A stretch of DNA of 64,000 nucleotides from an uncultured Subdoligranulum sp. (GCF_963931595.1 NZ_OZ007030.1:186001-250000), one strand, 5' to 3'; positions 52,742 through 60,982 are shown, numbered from the stretch's first letter. Numbers and translations are program-made. The notes: generated by a model not told the origin, from the sequence alone.

Positions 52742-53583
52742 ATGCTTACGCTGAATCCGCTTTGCCAGGAAGGAATGGAGTATGTGGAAGAGCAGCTTCT
52801 TCTGCGAGGGTTTGATAAGTGAGGCAAGCTGTTTGTCCGGCGCAGCGGGCCCATTGTGGCGACAGTGTACCCTCGTTGGGAACATGGAAATGTAGAAAAT
52901 TATGTTATAGGGTCAGAGCCGATTTGGTTTTGTCCTGACCTGATACAATTGCTCGACTGCGAGATAATGTTTCATGTACGACTTTTCTGACAATTATAGG
53001 GCGCATGGCAGCGGGGACGGTTCCGGCGCCCACCCCGGAGCATCCATTTCGCAAAGTGACGAAAATTTCCAATTCATCATTGGAATGGTATTTAAGGCAC
53101 GGCACACCAGAACTATTGCAGCGCTATTTTGGAATCACCCTTGAACCTTTGCGCTGGGACATAGTACAGGAGGTTTTAGATTGTACCTTTTTTGCGCCGC
53201 TGGATTTTTTGGCAACGTATGAGGGAAACCGTTCCAGAGCAGAGTTTATGACGCAGAGGTATCATAACCTCGGACATATCATGGATATACGGTATCATTA
53301 TTTGTACGAGAAAAACCTTCTTGCGTTCAAAAATAATCTGCTGGAAGAAGAACAGCTTCTCAAAGAAGCCGTTCTCCCAAAGAGGAACAATCCCAAAGAC
53401 TGTGATTCAATCTACTGGCGAGATTTGAAGGTTCTGCAAGCCGCAGAAAATGGCGACTGGGGCCCTGCCGAACAACTTCTGGCCCAAATGAGCGCGGGCG
53501 GGCTGGCCCTGCTCAAGCGCTACCATATCGAGGACAAAGGCCCCTACCCGGCAGCCTATGCCCGGCAGCGCTATGATGCGTAA
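52742..53583 (+). pseudogene. Broken paralogue of the gene at 39302
   Basis: Begins MLTLNPLCQEGMEYVEEQLL behind AAGGAGG. It hits an in-frame TGA at 52820-52822, continues GKLFVRRSGPIVATVYPRWE, and loses frame near 52988-53004; the remaining C-terminal part (TVPAPTPEHPFRKVTK to ALLKRYHIEDKGPYP) is intact to 53583. The intact homologue reads DKRGKLF at the stop codon (CGG against TGA). A 192-residue product could be started at ATG 53005, but no ribosome-binding site precedes it. The C-terminal region is well preserved, so decay may be recent. Confidence 0.86.
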
Positions 53584-53673
53584 GATGGGGGCGGCTCCAG
53601 CGCCGCCGTGACGCTTCCCTGCGGCGGGGGCCGCAAGTCCGCCCTGTCTGACCGGATATCTTTTGGGAAAAAT

Positions 53674-54228
53674 TTATTGCCGGAACGGTACATGCAGCGC
53701 ATTGGTCTGCATGATCCGAAGGACATTGGCCGAAACCTCGAGCGCCTGCATCTGACCGTTTGCGTCCAGATAAAATCCTCCCGCTTCTTCGGCGCTGCCC
53801 ACGCATACGATCTCCTCAATCCATGTGGCATCCCCGCCATGGAGCAGCCCCATTTCCTCCGAGATATTCAGAAGATTGAGCTTGATTTCCTGGCCGGTTT
53901 CTCCGTCCACCACTACAACATTGACGGCGCTGTTCTTGGTCCGTTCCTGCCAGCGGGAGAAGACGGCGGAGGATTCCGGCATATCCTTCAGGAGGATGCG
54001 GGGCAGGGAACGGGCCACGTTGAAGGATCCCAGCACCATCACACCATAGATGGCGATCAGCCCGATGAGAAAGCAAACCATATTTTCCAGAAAGTCATTT
54101 TCCGCTTCGCCCGCAACGGCGCGGATGATCCCGCCCGTCAGTTGGGTGATCAAATAGTATCCCACGGGAATGAACAGCACGAGATCCGTAAACATGATGG
54201 CTTCATTTGTCAAATCGGAATACAGCAT
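53674..54228 (-). CDS. Membrane protein of unknown function
   Basis: A 184-residue protein starting at ATG 54228 behind GGAGGTGA. Two hydrophobic helices (about 13-38 and 50-70) are followed by a soluble domain with NVVVVDGETGQEIKLNLLNI and AGGFYLDANGQMQALEVSAN. It is the only gene of the unit headed by element D. The layout (two helices and a small C-terminal domain) is unlike the single-pass neighbours. No family was recognised. Confidence 0.75.
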   Translation of the reverse strand: MLYSDLTNEAIMFTDLVLFIPVGYYLITQLTGGIIRAVAGEAENDFLENMVCFLIGLIAIYGVMVLGSFNVARSLPRILLKDMPESSAVFSRWQERTKNSAVNVVVVDGETGQEIKLNLLNISEEMGLLHGGDATWIEEIVCVGSAEEAGGFYLDANGQMQALEVSANVLRIMQTNALHVPFRQ

Positions 54229-54295
54229 GGCCCGTCACCTCCCTTGTGCCGCGAAAATCGTCACGGGGTGTCTGCGAAAGATACATTTCATTTCT

Positions 54296-54361
54296 ATTCT
54301 ACACGTTTGCCCGTAGGCATTTCAATTCCCATACTGACCAAACCCTGCGGCAAAAAATTGG
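54296..54361 (-). promoter_or_regulatory. Island promoter element, copy D
   Basis: On the minus strand CCAATTTTTTGCC, TTTGGTCAG, TTGAAA (54320-54325), an 18-base spacer ending AACGTG, TAGAAT (54296-54301). It is the most diverged copy but keeps every distance of the others. It marks the right end of the island. Confidence 0.66.
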
Positions 54362-54458
54362 AGGGGGGCGGCGGCCGGTCCCGCTCTCTTCCGTTTGACT
54401 GATTGCAGCCCGGCGCCGTGTATGGTATGATGCTATTGGAAAGTGAGGCGATACTGCC

Positions 54459-55439
54459 ATGCCCCTGCAGATTGTACGCAACGATATAACCAAGATGAAG
54501 GTGGACACCATTGTGAACGCCGCCAACGAGAGTTTGCTGGGCGGCGGTGGCGTGGACGGCGCCATCCACCGGGCGGCCGGGCCGGAGCTTTTGCAGGAAT
54601 GCCGCACCCTGGGCGGCTGCCGGACCGGACAGGCCAAGATCACCAAGGGCTACCGGCTGCCGGCCCAGTATGTGATCCACACGGTAGGCCCCGTCTGGCG
54701 GGGCGGCAGCCACGGCGAACAGGCACTGCTGGTGTCGGCCTACCGCTCCTCCCTGGAACTGGCCCTTGCCTGTCACTGCGAGACTGTGGCCTTCCCGCTG
54801 ATCTCCTCGGGGGTGTACGGCTACCCCAAGGACCAGGCGCTGCAGGTGGCGGTGGATACCATCGGGAATTTCCTGCTGGACCATGAGATGACGGTGTACC
54901 TGGTGATCTTCGACCGGGCGGCCTATACCATCGGCAACAAGCGCTTTGCCGACATTGCTGCCTACATCGACGACCGCTATGTGGCCGAACATACCGCCCC
55001 TGAGGAAGCGTACCGCCAGTCGGTCCTTTTCGCCCCACCGATGGCGGCGGAACCCTGCCGGGCGGTGCCCGAAGGACTGAACCAGGCGCTGAGCCGGCTG
55101 GACGAGAGCTTTTCCCAGATGCTGCTGCGCAAGATCGACGAGCTGGGCATGACCGACGCCCAGTGCTACAAAAAGGCCAACATCGACCGCAAACTCTTCT
55201 CCAAGATCCGCTCGGACGTGCACTACAAGCCCTCCAAGCCCACCGCCATGGCTTTTGCGGTGGCGCTGGAACTGCCCCTGGGGGAGGCCCGGGAACTGCT
55301 GTCCAAGGCGGGGTTTGCCTTTTCCCACGCCAGCAAGTTCGACATCATCGTGGAGTATTTCATCGCCCACGGGAACTACAATATTTTTGAAATCAACGAG
55401 GCTCTCTTCGCCTTTGACCAGAGTCTGCTGGGCGGCTGA
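54459..55439 (+). CDS. Macro-domain protein with C-terminal helical extension
   Basis: A 326-residue cytoplasmic protein. Residues 1-170 are a macro domain that binds or hydrolyses ADP-ribose derivatives: [20 protein letters not shown], the Gly-rich loop [16 protein letters not shown] and [20 protein letters not shown]. The C-terminal 120 residues are a helical domain ([20 protein letters not shown], then [20 protein letters not shown]) resembling a degenerate helix-turn-helix. This two-domain form is seen in Clostridia, but its role is not established. It precedes a VWA protein gene by 88 bases. The ribosome-binding site is weak (AAGTGAGG). Confidence 0.88.
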   Translation: MPLQIVRNDITKMKVDTIVNAANESLLGGGGVDGAIHRAAGPELLQECRTLGGCRTGQAKITKGYRLPAQYVIHTVGPVWRGGSHGEQALLVSAYRSSLELALACHCETVAFPLISSGVYGYPKDQALQVAVDTIGNFLLDHEMTVYLVIFDRAAYTIGNKRFADIAAYIDDRYVAEHTAPEEAYRQSVLFAPPMAAEPCRAVPEGLNQALSRLDESFSQMLLRKIDELGMTDAQCYKKANIDRKLFSKIRSDVHYKPSKPTAMAFAVALELPLGEARELLSKAGFAFSHASKFDIIVEYFIAHGNYNIFEINEALFAFDQSLLGG

Positions 55440-55526
55440 ATGTCGCCCGGCAGGCGACCAAAGCCCGCAAAAATCCCCCTATACTGTGATTGTAAGCCAG
55501 ACAAACACAGTACAGGGGGTATTTGT

Positions 55527-56183
55527 ATGAAGCAGAATCTGACGGAACTGGTCTTCATCCTGGACCGCAGCGGTTCCATGCAGGGGCTGGAGAAGGACAC
55601 CATCGGCGGCTTCAACGCCATGATCGAGAAGCAGAAAAAGGAGCCCGGCGAGGCCTTTGTCTCCACCGTCCTCTTTGACGACCGGGCGGAGGTACTCCAC
55701 GACCGGGTGCCGCTGCATGAAGTGCGGCCCATCACCGGGCAGGAGTACTATGTGCGGGGCTGCACCGCTCTGCTGGACGCCATCGGCGGGGCCATCCACC
55801 ACATCGGGAACATCCACAAGTACGCCCGGCCCGAGGATGTGCCGGCACGCACCCTCTTTGTCATCACCACCGACGGCATGGAGAACGCCAGCCGCCACTA
55901 CACCGCCCCGCAGGTGAAGGCGGACATCCGGCGCCAGAAGGAGCGGTACGGCTGGGAGTTCCTCTTCCTGGGGGCCAACATCGACGCGGTGGAAACGGCG
56001 GGCCATCTGGGCATTGCCCCCGACCGGGCGGTGAATTACCACAGCGACAGCGTGGGCACCCGCCTCAACTACGCGGCCATGAGCCAGGCGGTGTCCTCCC
56101 TTCGGAACAGTTCCATCCTGGACCCACACTGGAAGGACGCCGTGGAGGCGGACTTCCGCGGGCGCCGGCCGAAACAAAAATAA
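55527..56183 (+). CDS. VWA-domain protein
   Basis: A 218-residue cytoplasmic protein made of one von Willebrand factor A domain. The metal-binding MIDAS motif is VFILDRSGSMQG (Asp-x-Ser-x-Ser), with the later Thr and Asp in GCTALLDAIG and VITTDGMENAS. ATG 55527 is chosen because GGGGGTA precedes it and the frame before it is not conserved. Related stand-alone VWA proteins often sit with stress (Ter) or ADP-ribose genes. Together with the macro-domain gene it may form a small operon of unknown purpose. Confidence 0.86.
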   Translation: MKQNLTELVFILDRSGSMQGLEKDTIGGFNAMIEKQKKEPGEAFVSTVLFDDRAEVLHDRVPLHEVRPITGQEYYVRGCTALLDAIGGAIHHIGNIHKYARPEDVPARTLFVITTDGMENASRHYTAPQVKADIRRQKERYGWEFLFLGANIDAVETAGHLGIAPDRAVNYHSDSVGTRLNYAAMSQAVSSLRNSSILDPHWKDAVEADFRGRRPKQK

Positions 56184-56222
56184 ACAGGAGGGGCAAAGGC
56201 ACCGCCTTTGCCCCTCCTGTTT
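56182..56222. terminator. Bidirectional terminator
   Basis: A 19-base perfect inverted repeat (56182-56200 and 56204-56222, core ACAGGAGGGGCAAAGGC) with a 3-base loop lies between the convergent VWA and MATE genes. Confidence 0.88.
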
Positions 56223-57541
56223 TATGCCCTTTTGCCGCTGCCCGCCAGCAGGCCCAGGGCGAGGAGGGCGCTGCACACATCGGCGGCGGCCTGGCCCATG
56301 AGCACGCCGTTATAGCCGAAGAGCCTTACACAGACCAGCAGCGCCGCCACAAAGACGACCCCCTGCCGGCTGATGGACAGCACAAAGGCGGGCCCCACCT
56401 TGCCGGTGGCCTGGAACAGCACGGTGAGCAGCAGCACGATACCGGCAAACACCGTGGAGACCGCCTGCCAGCGGAGCATCTCCGCGCCGGTGGCGATCAT
56501 GGCGGCGTCCTTCACAAAGGCCCCCATGAGGGGCGACGCCAACAGGCAGAGCACCGCCGTCAATGCCAGGGAGAGGGCGGTTAAAAAGCCCAGGCAGAAG
56601 CGCACCAGCTTTTTCATTTCCGCCCGGCGCCGGGCGCCGTACAGGTAGCCGAACAGCGGCACCCCGCCGAAGGAAAATCCGATCAAAACCAGCTGGGCGA
56701 TCATGTTGATCTTCAGCACGATGCCCATGGCGGCGATCTTGTCGTTGCCGTAGGGCAGCAGGAACTGGTTCACCACGATGACGCAGAGGCTCTGCATCAG
56801 GTTGCTCAGGGCCGCCGTCACCCCCACGCCCAGGATCTGGCGCAGCTCCCGGCCGCTGACACGGCAGAGGGAGGGCCGGACGGACAGACAGCGGCTTTTT
56901 TGGTGCAGCAGCCAGAGAAAATAGAGGACGCTGCACAGGTAGCCGATGACGGTGGCCACGGCGGCGCCCATGGCGCCCATCCCCGCCACCGAGATGAGGA
57001 TGGGGTCCAGGATGATGTTGATGACGGCGCCCAGGATGGTGCCGATCATGGATTCGGCGGCCATCCCCTCGCAGCGCACCAGGTTGGAGTGGATGAAGCT
57101 GAGCACGATGATGGGCGCGCCCACGGCCAGCACGATGTAGTAGGCAAAGGCGTGGGGCAGGGTGTCGGCGTCCGCTCCCAGCAGGAGCAGCAGGGGATGG
57201 CTGAACGCGCTCATCAGCACGGCCAGCACCACGCCGGTGGCCAGCGCGATGTAAAAGCAGAAGGCGCTGACCCGCTTGGCCCCCTGCTCGTCCTGGCCGC
57301 CCAGCAGCCGGGAGATCAGCGAACTGCCGCCCTGGCCGAAGATGTTGCCGAAGGCCATCAGGGCGGTGAACACCGGGGCGCAGAGGGACACCCCGGCGAT
57401 CAGGTTGGTGTCGTTGGTGCGGGCGATGAAAAAGGTGTCCGCCAGATTGTAGACCAGCGTCACCACCAGCCCCAGCACCATGGGAAAGGCCAGCTGAAAA
57501 TAGCTGCGGTACAGATGTTTTGAATCAAACAAAGTTTCCAT
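56222..57541 (-). CDS. MATE family efflux transporter
   Basis: A 439-residue membrane protein with twelve predicted helices in two related halves, as in multidrug and toxin extrusion exporters driven by sodium or proton gradients. ATG 57541 follows GGAGG; five more codons are open upstream. Signature parts are PMVLGLVVTLVYNLADTFFI, FGQGGSSLISRLLGGQDEQG and GFSFGGVPLFGYLYGARRRA. It diverges from a Crp/Fnr-type regulator gene with about 90 bases between, so that regulator may control it. Substrate unknown. Confidence 0.92.
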   Translation of the reverse strand: METLFDSKHLYRSYFQLAFPMVLGLVVTLVYNLADTFFIARTNDTNLIAGVSLCAPVFTALMAFGNIFGQGGSSLISRLLGGQDEQGAKRVSAFCFYIALATGVVLAVLMSAFSHPLLLLLGADADTLPHAFAYYIVLAVGAPIIVLSFIHSNLVRCEGMAAESMIGTILGAVINIILDPILISVAGMGAMGAAVATVIGYLCSVLYFLWLLHQKSRCLSVRPSLCRVSGRELRQILGVGVTAALSNLMQSLCVIVVNQFLLPYGNDKIAAMGIVLKINMIAQLVLIGFSFGGVPLFGYLYGARRRAEMKKLVRFCLGFLTALSLALTAVLCLLASPLMGAFVKDAAMIATGAEMLRWQAVSTVFAGIVLLLTVLFQATGKVGPAFVLSISRQGVVFVAALLVCVRLFGYNGVLMGQAAADVCSALLALGLLAGSGKRA

Positions 57542-57631
57542 ACAGGTCGCCTCCACAGCACTTTATTATAGGCGTTCCCCTTGCATCTGTTTGTGTCATG
57601 TGGCACAATAGAGAAAAAAGAGGTGAGCAGG

Positions 57632-58282
57632 ATGCAGGAACTGGCGGGCCGGGCCCGGCTGGAACGGTTTTACGAAGAGCAACGGGAGCATTTCCGGCAG
57701 CGGCCGCCGGTGCTGAAGCTGGTGGCCTTTGAAAAGGGGGAGATCCTCAACGACCCGCTGCGGCTGCTCCGTTGCTTTTACATTCTGGTGCGGGGGAGTG
57801 TCTCCATCTACCACCTCACCGAGGAGGGGGCCATCCGCTACATCTCCAAGGCGGCCCGCGGCACCCTGCTGGGGGACATCGAGTTCAGCGGTGCGGCCAG
57901 TCTGCCCCTTTATATCGAAGCGGCGGAGCGGGTGCTCTGCCTGGCGGTGCCCTTCCGGGAAAACCAGGCGGCCCTGGAAAACGACCCGGTCTTCCTGCGG
58001 TTTGTGCTGCGCCAGCTGGCGGCCAAGCTGTCGTTGTCCGCCGTCATGACGGCCTCCGCCCAGACGCTGGAGGAACGGGTGCTGTTTTTCCTGGGAAACG
58101 TCCAGCCGGACCACGCCATCACCTCGGTGAACCAGGCCCTTCAACCCCTCCACTGCAGCCGCCGCCAGCTCCAGCGGGTGCTGAAAAAGCTCTGCGACGG
58201 GGGCCGGGTCATCAAAACCGGCCGGGGTTGCTACCGGCTGGCCGGGCCGCAAACTACCACAGGAAAGGAGAGCGGGTTTTGA
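57632..58282 (+). CDS. Crp/Fnr family transcriptional regulator
   Basis: A 216-residue regulator starting at ATG 57632 behind AGAGGTGAG. Residues 30-120 form a cyclic-nucleotide-binding-like beta barrel (LRLLRCFYILVRGSVSIYHL; GTLLGDIEFSG). The C-terminus is a winged helix with LQPLHCSRRQLQRVLKKLCD then GRVIKTGRGCYRL. There is no N-terminal Cys cluster, so it is unlikely to be an oxygen-sensing FNR. It diverges from the MATE exporter gene and overlaps a DNA repair gene, which together suggest a role in chemical or oxidative stress; that is inference. Confidence 0.86.
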   Translation: MQELAGRARLERFYEEQREHFRQRPPVLKLVAFEKGEILNDPLRLLRCFYILVRGSVSIYHLTEEGAIRYISKAARGTLLGDIEFSGAASLPLYIEAAERVLCLAVPFRENQAALENDPVFLRFVLRQLAAKLSLSAVMTASAQTLEERVLFFLGNVQPDHAITSVNQALQPLHCSRRQLQRVLKKLCDGGRVIKTGRGCYRLAGPQTTTGKESGF

Positions 58283-59109
58283 GCACGCAAATTTCCATAG
58301 CCGACGATTTTGACCTTTCCAAGATTGCCCAGAGCGGACAGTGTTTCCGGGTAAAAGAATTTGAGGATGGATCCTTCCGCTTTGTCACGGGGCGGGAGGT
58401 GCTGTACCTCCGGCAGTCTGCCGGGGGCTTTGCAGTGAGCTGCCCGGAAGAGACCTGGCAGCGGGTGTGGGGTCCCTACTTTGATTTGCAGCGCAACTAC
58501 GCCGCCGTGCAAAAAATCATCCCCGATTCCGATGCCTACATGAAGCTGGCGGCCAAAGAGGGCCGCGGCATCCGCATCCTGCGCCAGGACCCCTGGGAAA
58601 TGCTGGTGACCTTTATCATCTCCCAGCGCAAAAGCATCCCGGCCATCCGGCAGGCGGTGGAACTGCTGGCGCAGCGGTTCGGCGAGGCCGTCACCACCCC
58701 CTGCGAAACACTGTACACCTTTCCCACGGCCGCACAGCTGGCGGGGGCACAGGCCGGGGACCTGGCCGCCTGCAAGCTGGGCTACCGGGTGCCCTACCTC
58801 CAGGACGCCGTGGCCAGAGTGCTGTCGGGGCAGCTTGACCTCACGGCCCTGGCGACCCTGCCCGACGCAGAGCTGTTCGAGACCCTCAAAACCATCCGCG
58901 GGGTGGGGGACAAGGTGGCCAACTGCATCTGCCTTTTCTCTTATGGCAGGATGGGCGCCGCCCCCGTGGATACCTGGATCCATAAGATCATTGCCCGGGA
59001 ATACGGCGGACGCAACCCCTTTCCGGACTACGGCGAATACGCCGGCATTCTGCAGCAGTTCGCCTTTTACTACGCCATCGCCCACAAGGAGCGGTTCGCC
59101 GGGGTGTGA
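58279..59109 (+). CDS. 8-oxoguanine DNA glycosylase / AP lyase (OGG1-like)
   Basis: A 276-residue base-excision repair enzyme. TTG 58279 overlaps the regulator's TGA by 4 bases and has AAAGGAG upstream; the long open frame before it is an artefact. The helix-hairpin-helix is TIRGVGDKVANCICLFSYG, with Lys212 as nucleophile and Asp231 in GAAPVDTWIHK, 19 residues apart as in OGG1. The N-terminal part SGQCFRVKEFEDGSFR is the usual OGG domain start. It removes 8-oxoguanine paired with cytosine and cuts the abasic site. Coupling to a Crp-type regulator is notable. Confidence 0.9.
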   Translation: MSTQISIADDFDLSKIAQSGQCFRVKEFEDGSFRFVTGREVLYLRQSAGGFAVSCPEETWQRVWGPYFDLQRNYAAVQKIIPDSDAYMKLAAKEGRGIRILRQDPWEMLVTFIISQRKSIPAIRQAVELLAQRFGEAVTTPCETLYTFPTAAQLAGAQAGDLAACKLGYRVPYLQDAVARVLSGQLDLTALATLPDAELFETLKTIRGVGDKVANCICLFSYGRMGAAPVDTWIHKIIAREYGGRNPFPDYGEYAGILQQFAFYYAIAHKERFAGV

Positions 59110-59142
59110 TGTGGCCTGTTTTTTGGAAAGGAGCGTATCTGT

Positions 59143-59829
59143 ATGACCGAACAAACCGTGGATTGGGAGACATTTTTCCGGGAGCGCCAGCGCCAGGAGA
59201 AAGAGGACAAACTGGCCCGGTTCCGGCACCTGAACCCCTACGTGCGCAAGGGACAGGTCGTGTTTGCCGGTTCCAGCCTGATGGAACAGTTCCCCATCTA
59301 TGAATTCCTGCTGGACTTCCAGCTGCCCTACACCATCTACAACCGCGGGGTGGGCGGCTTCACCACCGACGAATTCTACGCGGCGCTGGAGGACTGTGTC
59401 TTTGCGCTGGAACCGGCCCACCTGTTCCTGAATATCGGCACCAACGACCTCAACGGCCCCGAGTACCGGCTGTCCCGCCTGCTGGACAACTACGAAAAGA
59501 TCCTGCAGGCCATCCGCGGGCGGCTGCCCGCCACCAGGCTCAACCTGATGGCCTACTACCCGGTCAATCCCGCGGTGGCCACCATCCCCCACATGCAGGA
59601 AATTTTCCGCCACCGCACCAATGCCCGCATCCGGGAAGCCAGCGAAGGGGTCCGGGCCCTGGCTGCCCGGTACGGGGCGCGGTTCCTGGACTGCAACGCC
59701 GGGCTGACCGATGCCGACGGCAACCTGAAGGCGGAGTACACCATCGAGGGCATGCACATGTATGCCAACGGCTACAAGCCGGTGCTGGATGCCCTGCTGC
59801 CGGTGCTGCAGGAGATCGGGGCACAGTAA
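59143..59829 (+). CDS. SGNH/GDSL-type hydrolase
   Basis: A 228-residue cytoplasmic hydrolase. Block I is VVFAGSSLMEQFP (Ser nucleophile), the Gly block is NRGVGGF, the Asn block is LNIGTNDLNG and the C-terminal catalytic pair lies in YTIEGMHMYANGY (His). Members remove acyl groups from lipids, sugars or peptidoglycan. The lack of a signal peptide suggests an intracellular ester substrate. AAAGGAG lies 10 bases before the ATG. It follows the glycosylase gene by 33 bases, so co-transcription is likely. Confidence 0.9.
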   Translation: MTEQTVDWETFFRERQRQEKEDKLARFRHLNPYVRKGQVVFAGSSLMEQFPIYEFLLDFQLPYTIYNRGVGGFTTDEFYAALEDCVFALEPAHLFLNIGTNDLNGPEYRLSRLLDNYEKILQAIRGRLPATRLNLMAYYPVNPAVATIPHMQEIFRHRTNARIREASEGVRALAARYGARFLDCNAGLTDADGNLKAEYTIEGMHMYANGYKPVLDALLPVLQEIGAQ

Positions 59830-59845
59830 ACAGAACAACAGAAAA

Positions 59846-59881
59846 GACCGACGGAGCCTCCGCAAAAAGGCTCCGCCGGTC
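59846..59881. terminator. Terminator between convergent genes
   Basis: Arms GACCGACGGAGCC (59846-59858) and 59869-59881 pair with one mismatch; TTTTG follows on the + strand and AAAA precedes. Confidence 0.8.
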
Positions 59882-59902
59882 GTTTTGTATACAAAAAGGA
59901 AA

Positions 59903-60775
59903 TCACCCTTTGCCCCGCGGCCGGAAGAGCGCGCCGCAGATGAAATAGACGCTCAAAAACGCGATGAGGAAGCCCGCCGCCGTGTCGGTCAGATAGTGGG
60001 CGCCCAGCATGATGCGGGAGAGGGCCACCACGGCGGTCCAGACAAACCCGAAGGCCACCAGCGCCCGCCGGTAGCGCCCCAGCCGGGGTTTGAGGCAGGG
60101 GGCCAGCCCCAACAGCAGCATGGTGGCGGCGTTGGCGGTGTGGGCGGAGGGAAAGGACTTGAACTCGTCGGCGCCCACTCCGGCGGCCAGCAGGGGGCCT
60201 TTCAGGGCGGCGCCCCGCCGCCACCAGGGGAAGAAGTAGGCCTCGGGATGGCTGACCACCAATCGCATGCGGGGGCGTCCCCAGAACACCTTGATGAGAT
60301 TCACCACCGCCAGCTGGCAGAGGATGACCAGCAGGATGGCCAGGGCCACTCGGGCGATGCGGTTGGGGTCTGCCCCCTTGGCCAGGCGGCGGGTGAGCAG
60401 CACGGTGACAAGGCAGAGCACCAGCCCCGCCGCGGCCGGCACCACCGGCGATACCGGCAGATACAGGGCGGGCAGGAAACAGACGAGCCCCACGCCCACC
60501 ACCAGCAGCAGAACGCCTCCCGCCGCCTGGAGCACCCCGGCCACAGACCGCGCCCCGCTGCGCCCGCAGAGAAACAGCGTGCCCGCCGCCACACAGCCCA
60601 GGGGCGCGGGGATGGCGCCGTAGGCCGCGAAGAAGAGGGCAAAGGGGCTGGAATCGTCATACAGCGCCGAGGAAAGGGGATAGTCCACCAAAGACCCCAG
60701 CACCATCAATGCCAGCGCCACAACGACGGCCCCCCACAGGGTGCGGCGGGACAAAAAAGGCGTACATCCGTTCAC
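59903..60775 (-). CDS. PAP2 family phosphatase
   Basis: A membrane protein of 290 residues with about eight helices. The phosphatase motifs are KVFWGRPRMRL (motif 1 variant KxxxxxRP), SFPSAHTANAATMLLLGLAP (motif 2, catalytic His) and SRIMLGAHYLTDTAAG (motif 3, SRxxxxxHxxxD). Such enzymes dephosphorylate lipids such as undecaprenyl pyrophosphate or phosphatidic acid. GTG 60775 is preferred because GAGGGA lies 7 bases upstream; ATG 60790 is the alternative. It diverges from the copper operon. The precise lipid is not readable. Confidence 0.88.
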   Translation of the reverse strand: MNGCTPFLSRRTLWGAVVVALALMVLGSLVDYPLSSALYDDSSPFALFFAAYGAIPAPLGCVAAGTLFLCGRSGARSVAGVLQAAGGVLLLVVGVGLVCFLPALYLPVSPVVPAAAGLVLCLVTVLLTRRLAKGADPNRIARVALAILLVILCQLAVVNLIKVFWGRPRMRLVVSHPEAYFFPWWRRGAALKGPLLAAGVGADEFKSFPSAHTANAATMLLLGLAPCLKPRLGRYRRALVAFGFVWTAVVALSRIMLGAHYLTDTAAGFLIAFLSVYFICGALFRPRGKG

Positions 60776-60932
60776 GAAACATTCCCTCATTTCCTGTGTT
60801 TTGGCCCCGCGGGGCCTTTTCCCATAGAAGTAGTATACCACATGGGGCGCAAAAGGCATAGGCTGTACTTCGGGGGAGCTTCCCGCCCTGTCTTGCGGTA
60901 CGGAATTTTTTGTAAAAAGCAGGCCCGGGGTA

Positions 60933-60982
60933 TTGACATATACCCCCTGCGGGTATATGATACAGATACCCCACAGGGGTAT
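60933..60982 (+). promoter_or_regulatory. Copper operon promoter with two CsoR-like operators
   Basis: TTGACA (60933-60938), 17 bases, TATGAT (60956-60961). The spacer is filled by the palindrome TATACCCCCTGCGGGTATA (60939-60957), and a second palindrome ATACCCCACAGGGGTAT (60965-60981) covers the start site. G/C tracts flanked by TA are typical of CsoR operators. Repressor bound at either site would block RNA polymerase; copper would release it. Confidence 0.85.

Noticed and set aside
53005..53583. A separate 192-residue gene
   Set aside because: It is the C-terminal part of the broken paralogue of 39302; no ribosome-binding site precedes its ATG.
42787..54370. Reading elements A-D as C-termini of toxin genes (a shared minus-strand pattern like LGSLVLDT....RVDY)
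   Set aside because: Changes between copies A and B are not concentrated in third codon positions, the frames end at different points, and the conserved positions match promoter boxes with constant spacing. I prefer the promoter reading, though a dual origin is not excluded.
57772..58278. A 5' extension of the glycosylase frame (169 codons)
   Set aside because: It overlaps the Crp/Fnr-type regulator in another frame and shows no glycosylase similarity; the TTG at 58279 has a ribosome-binding site.
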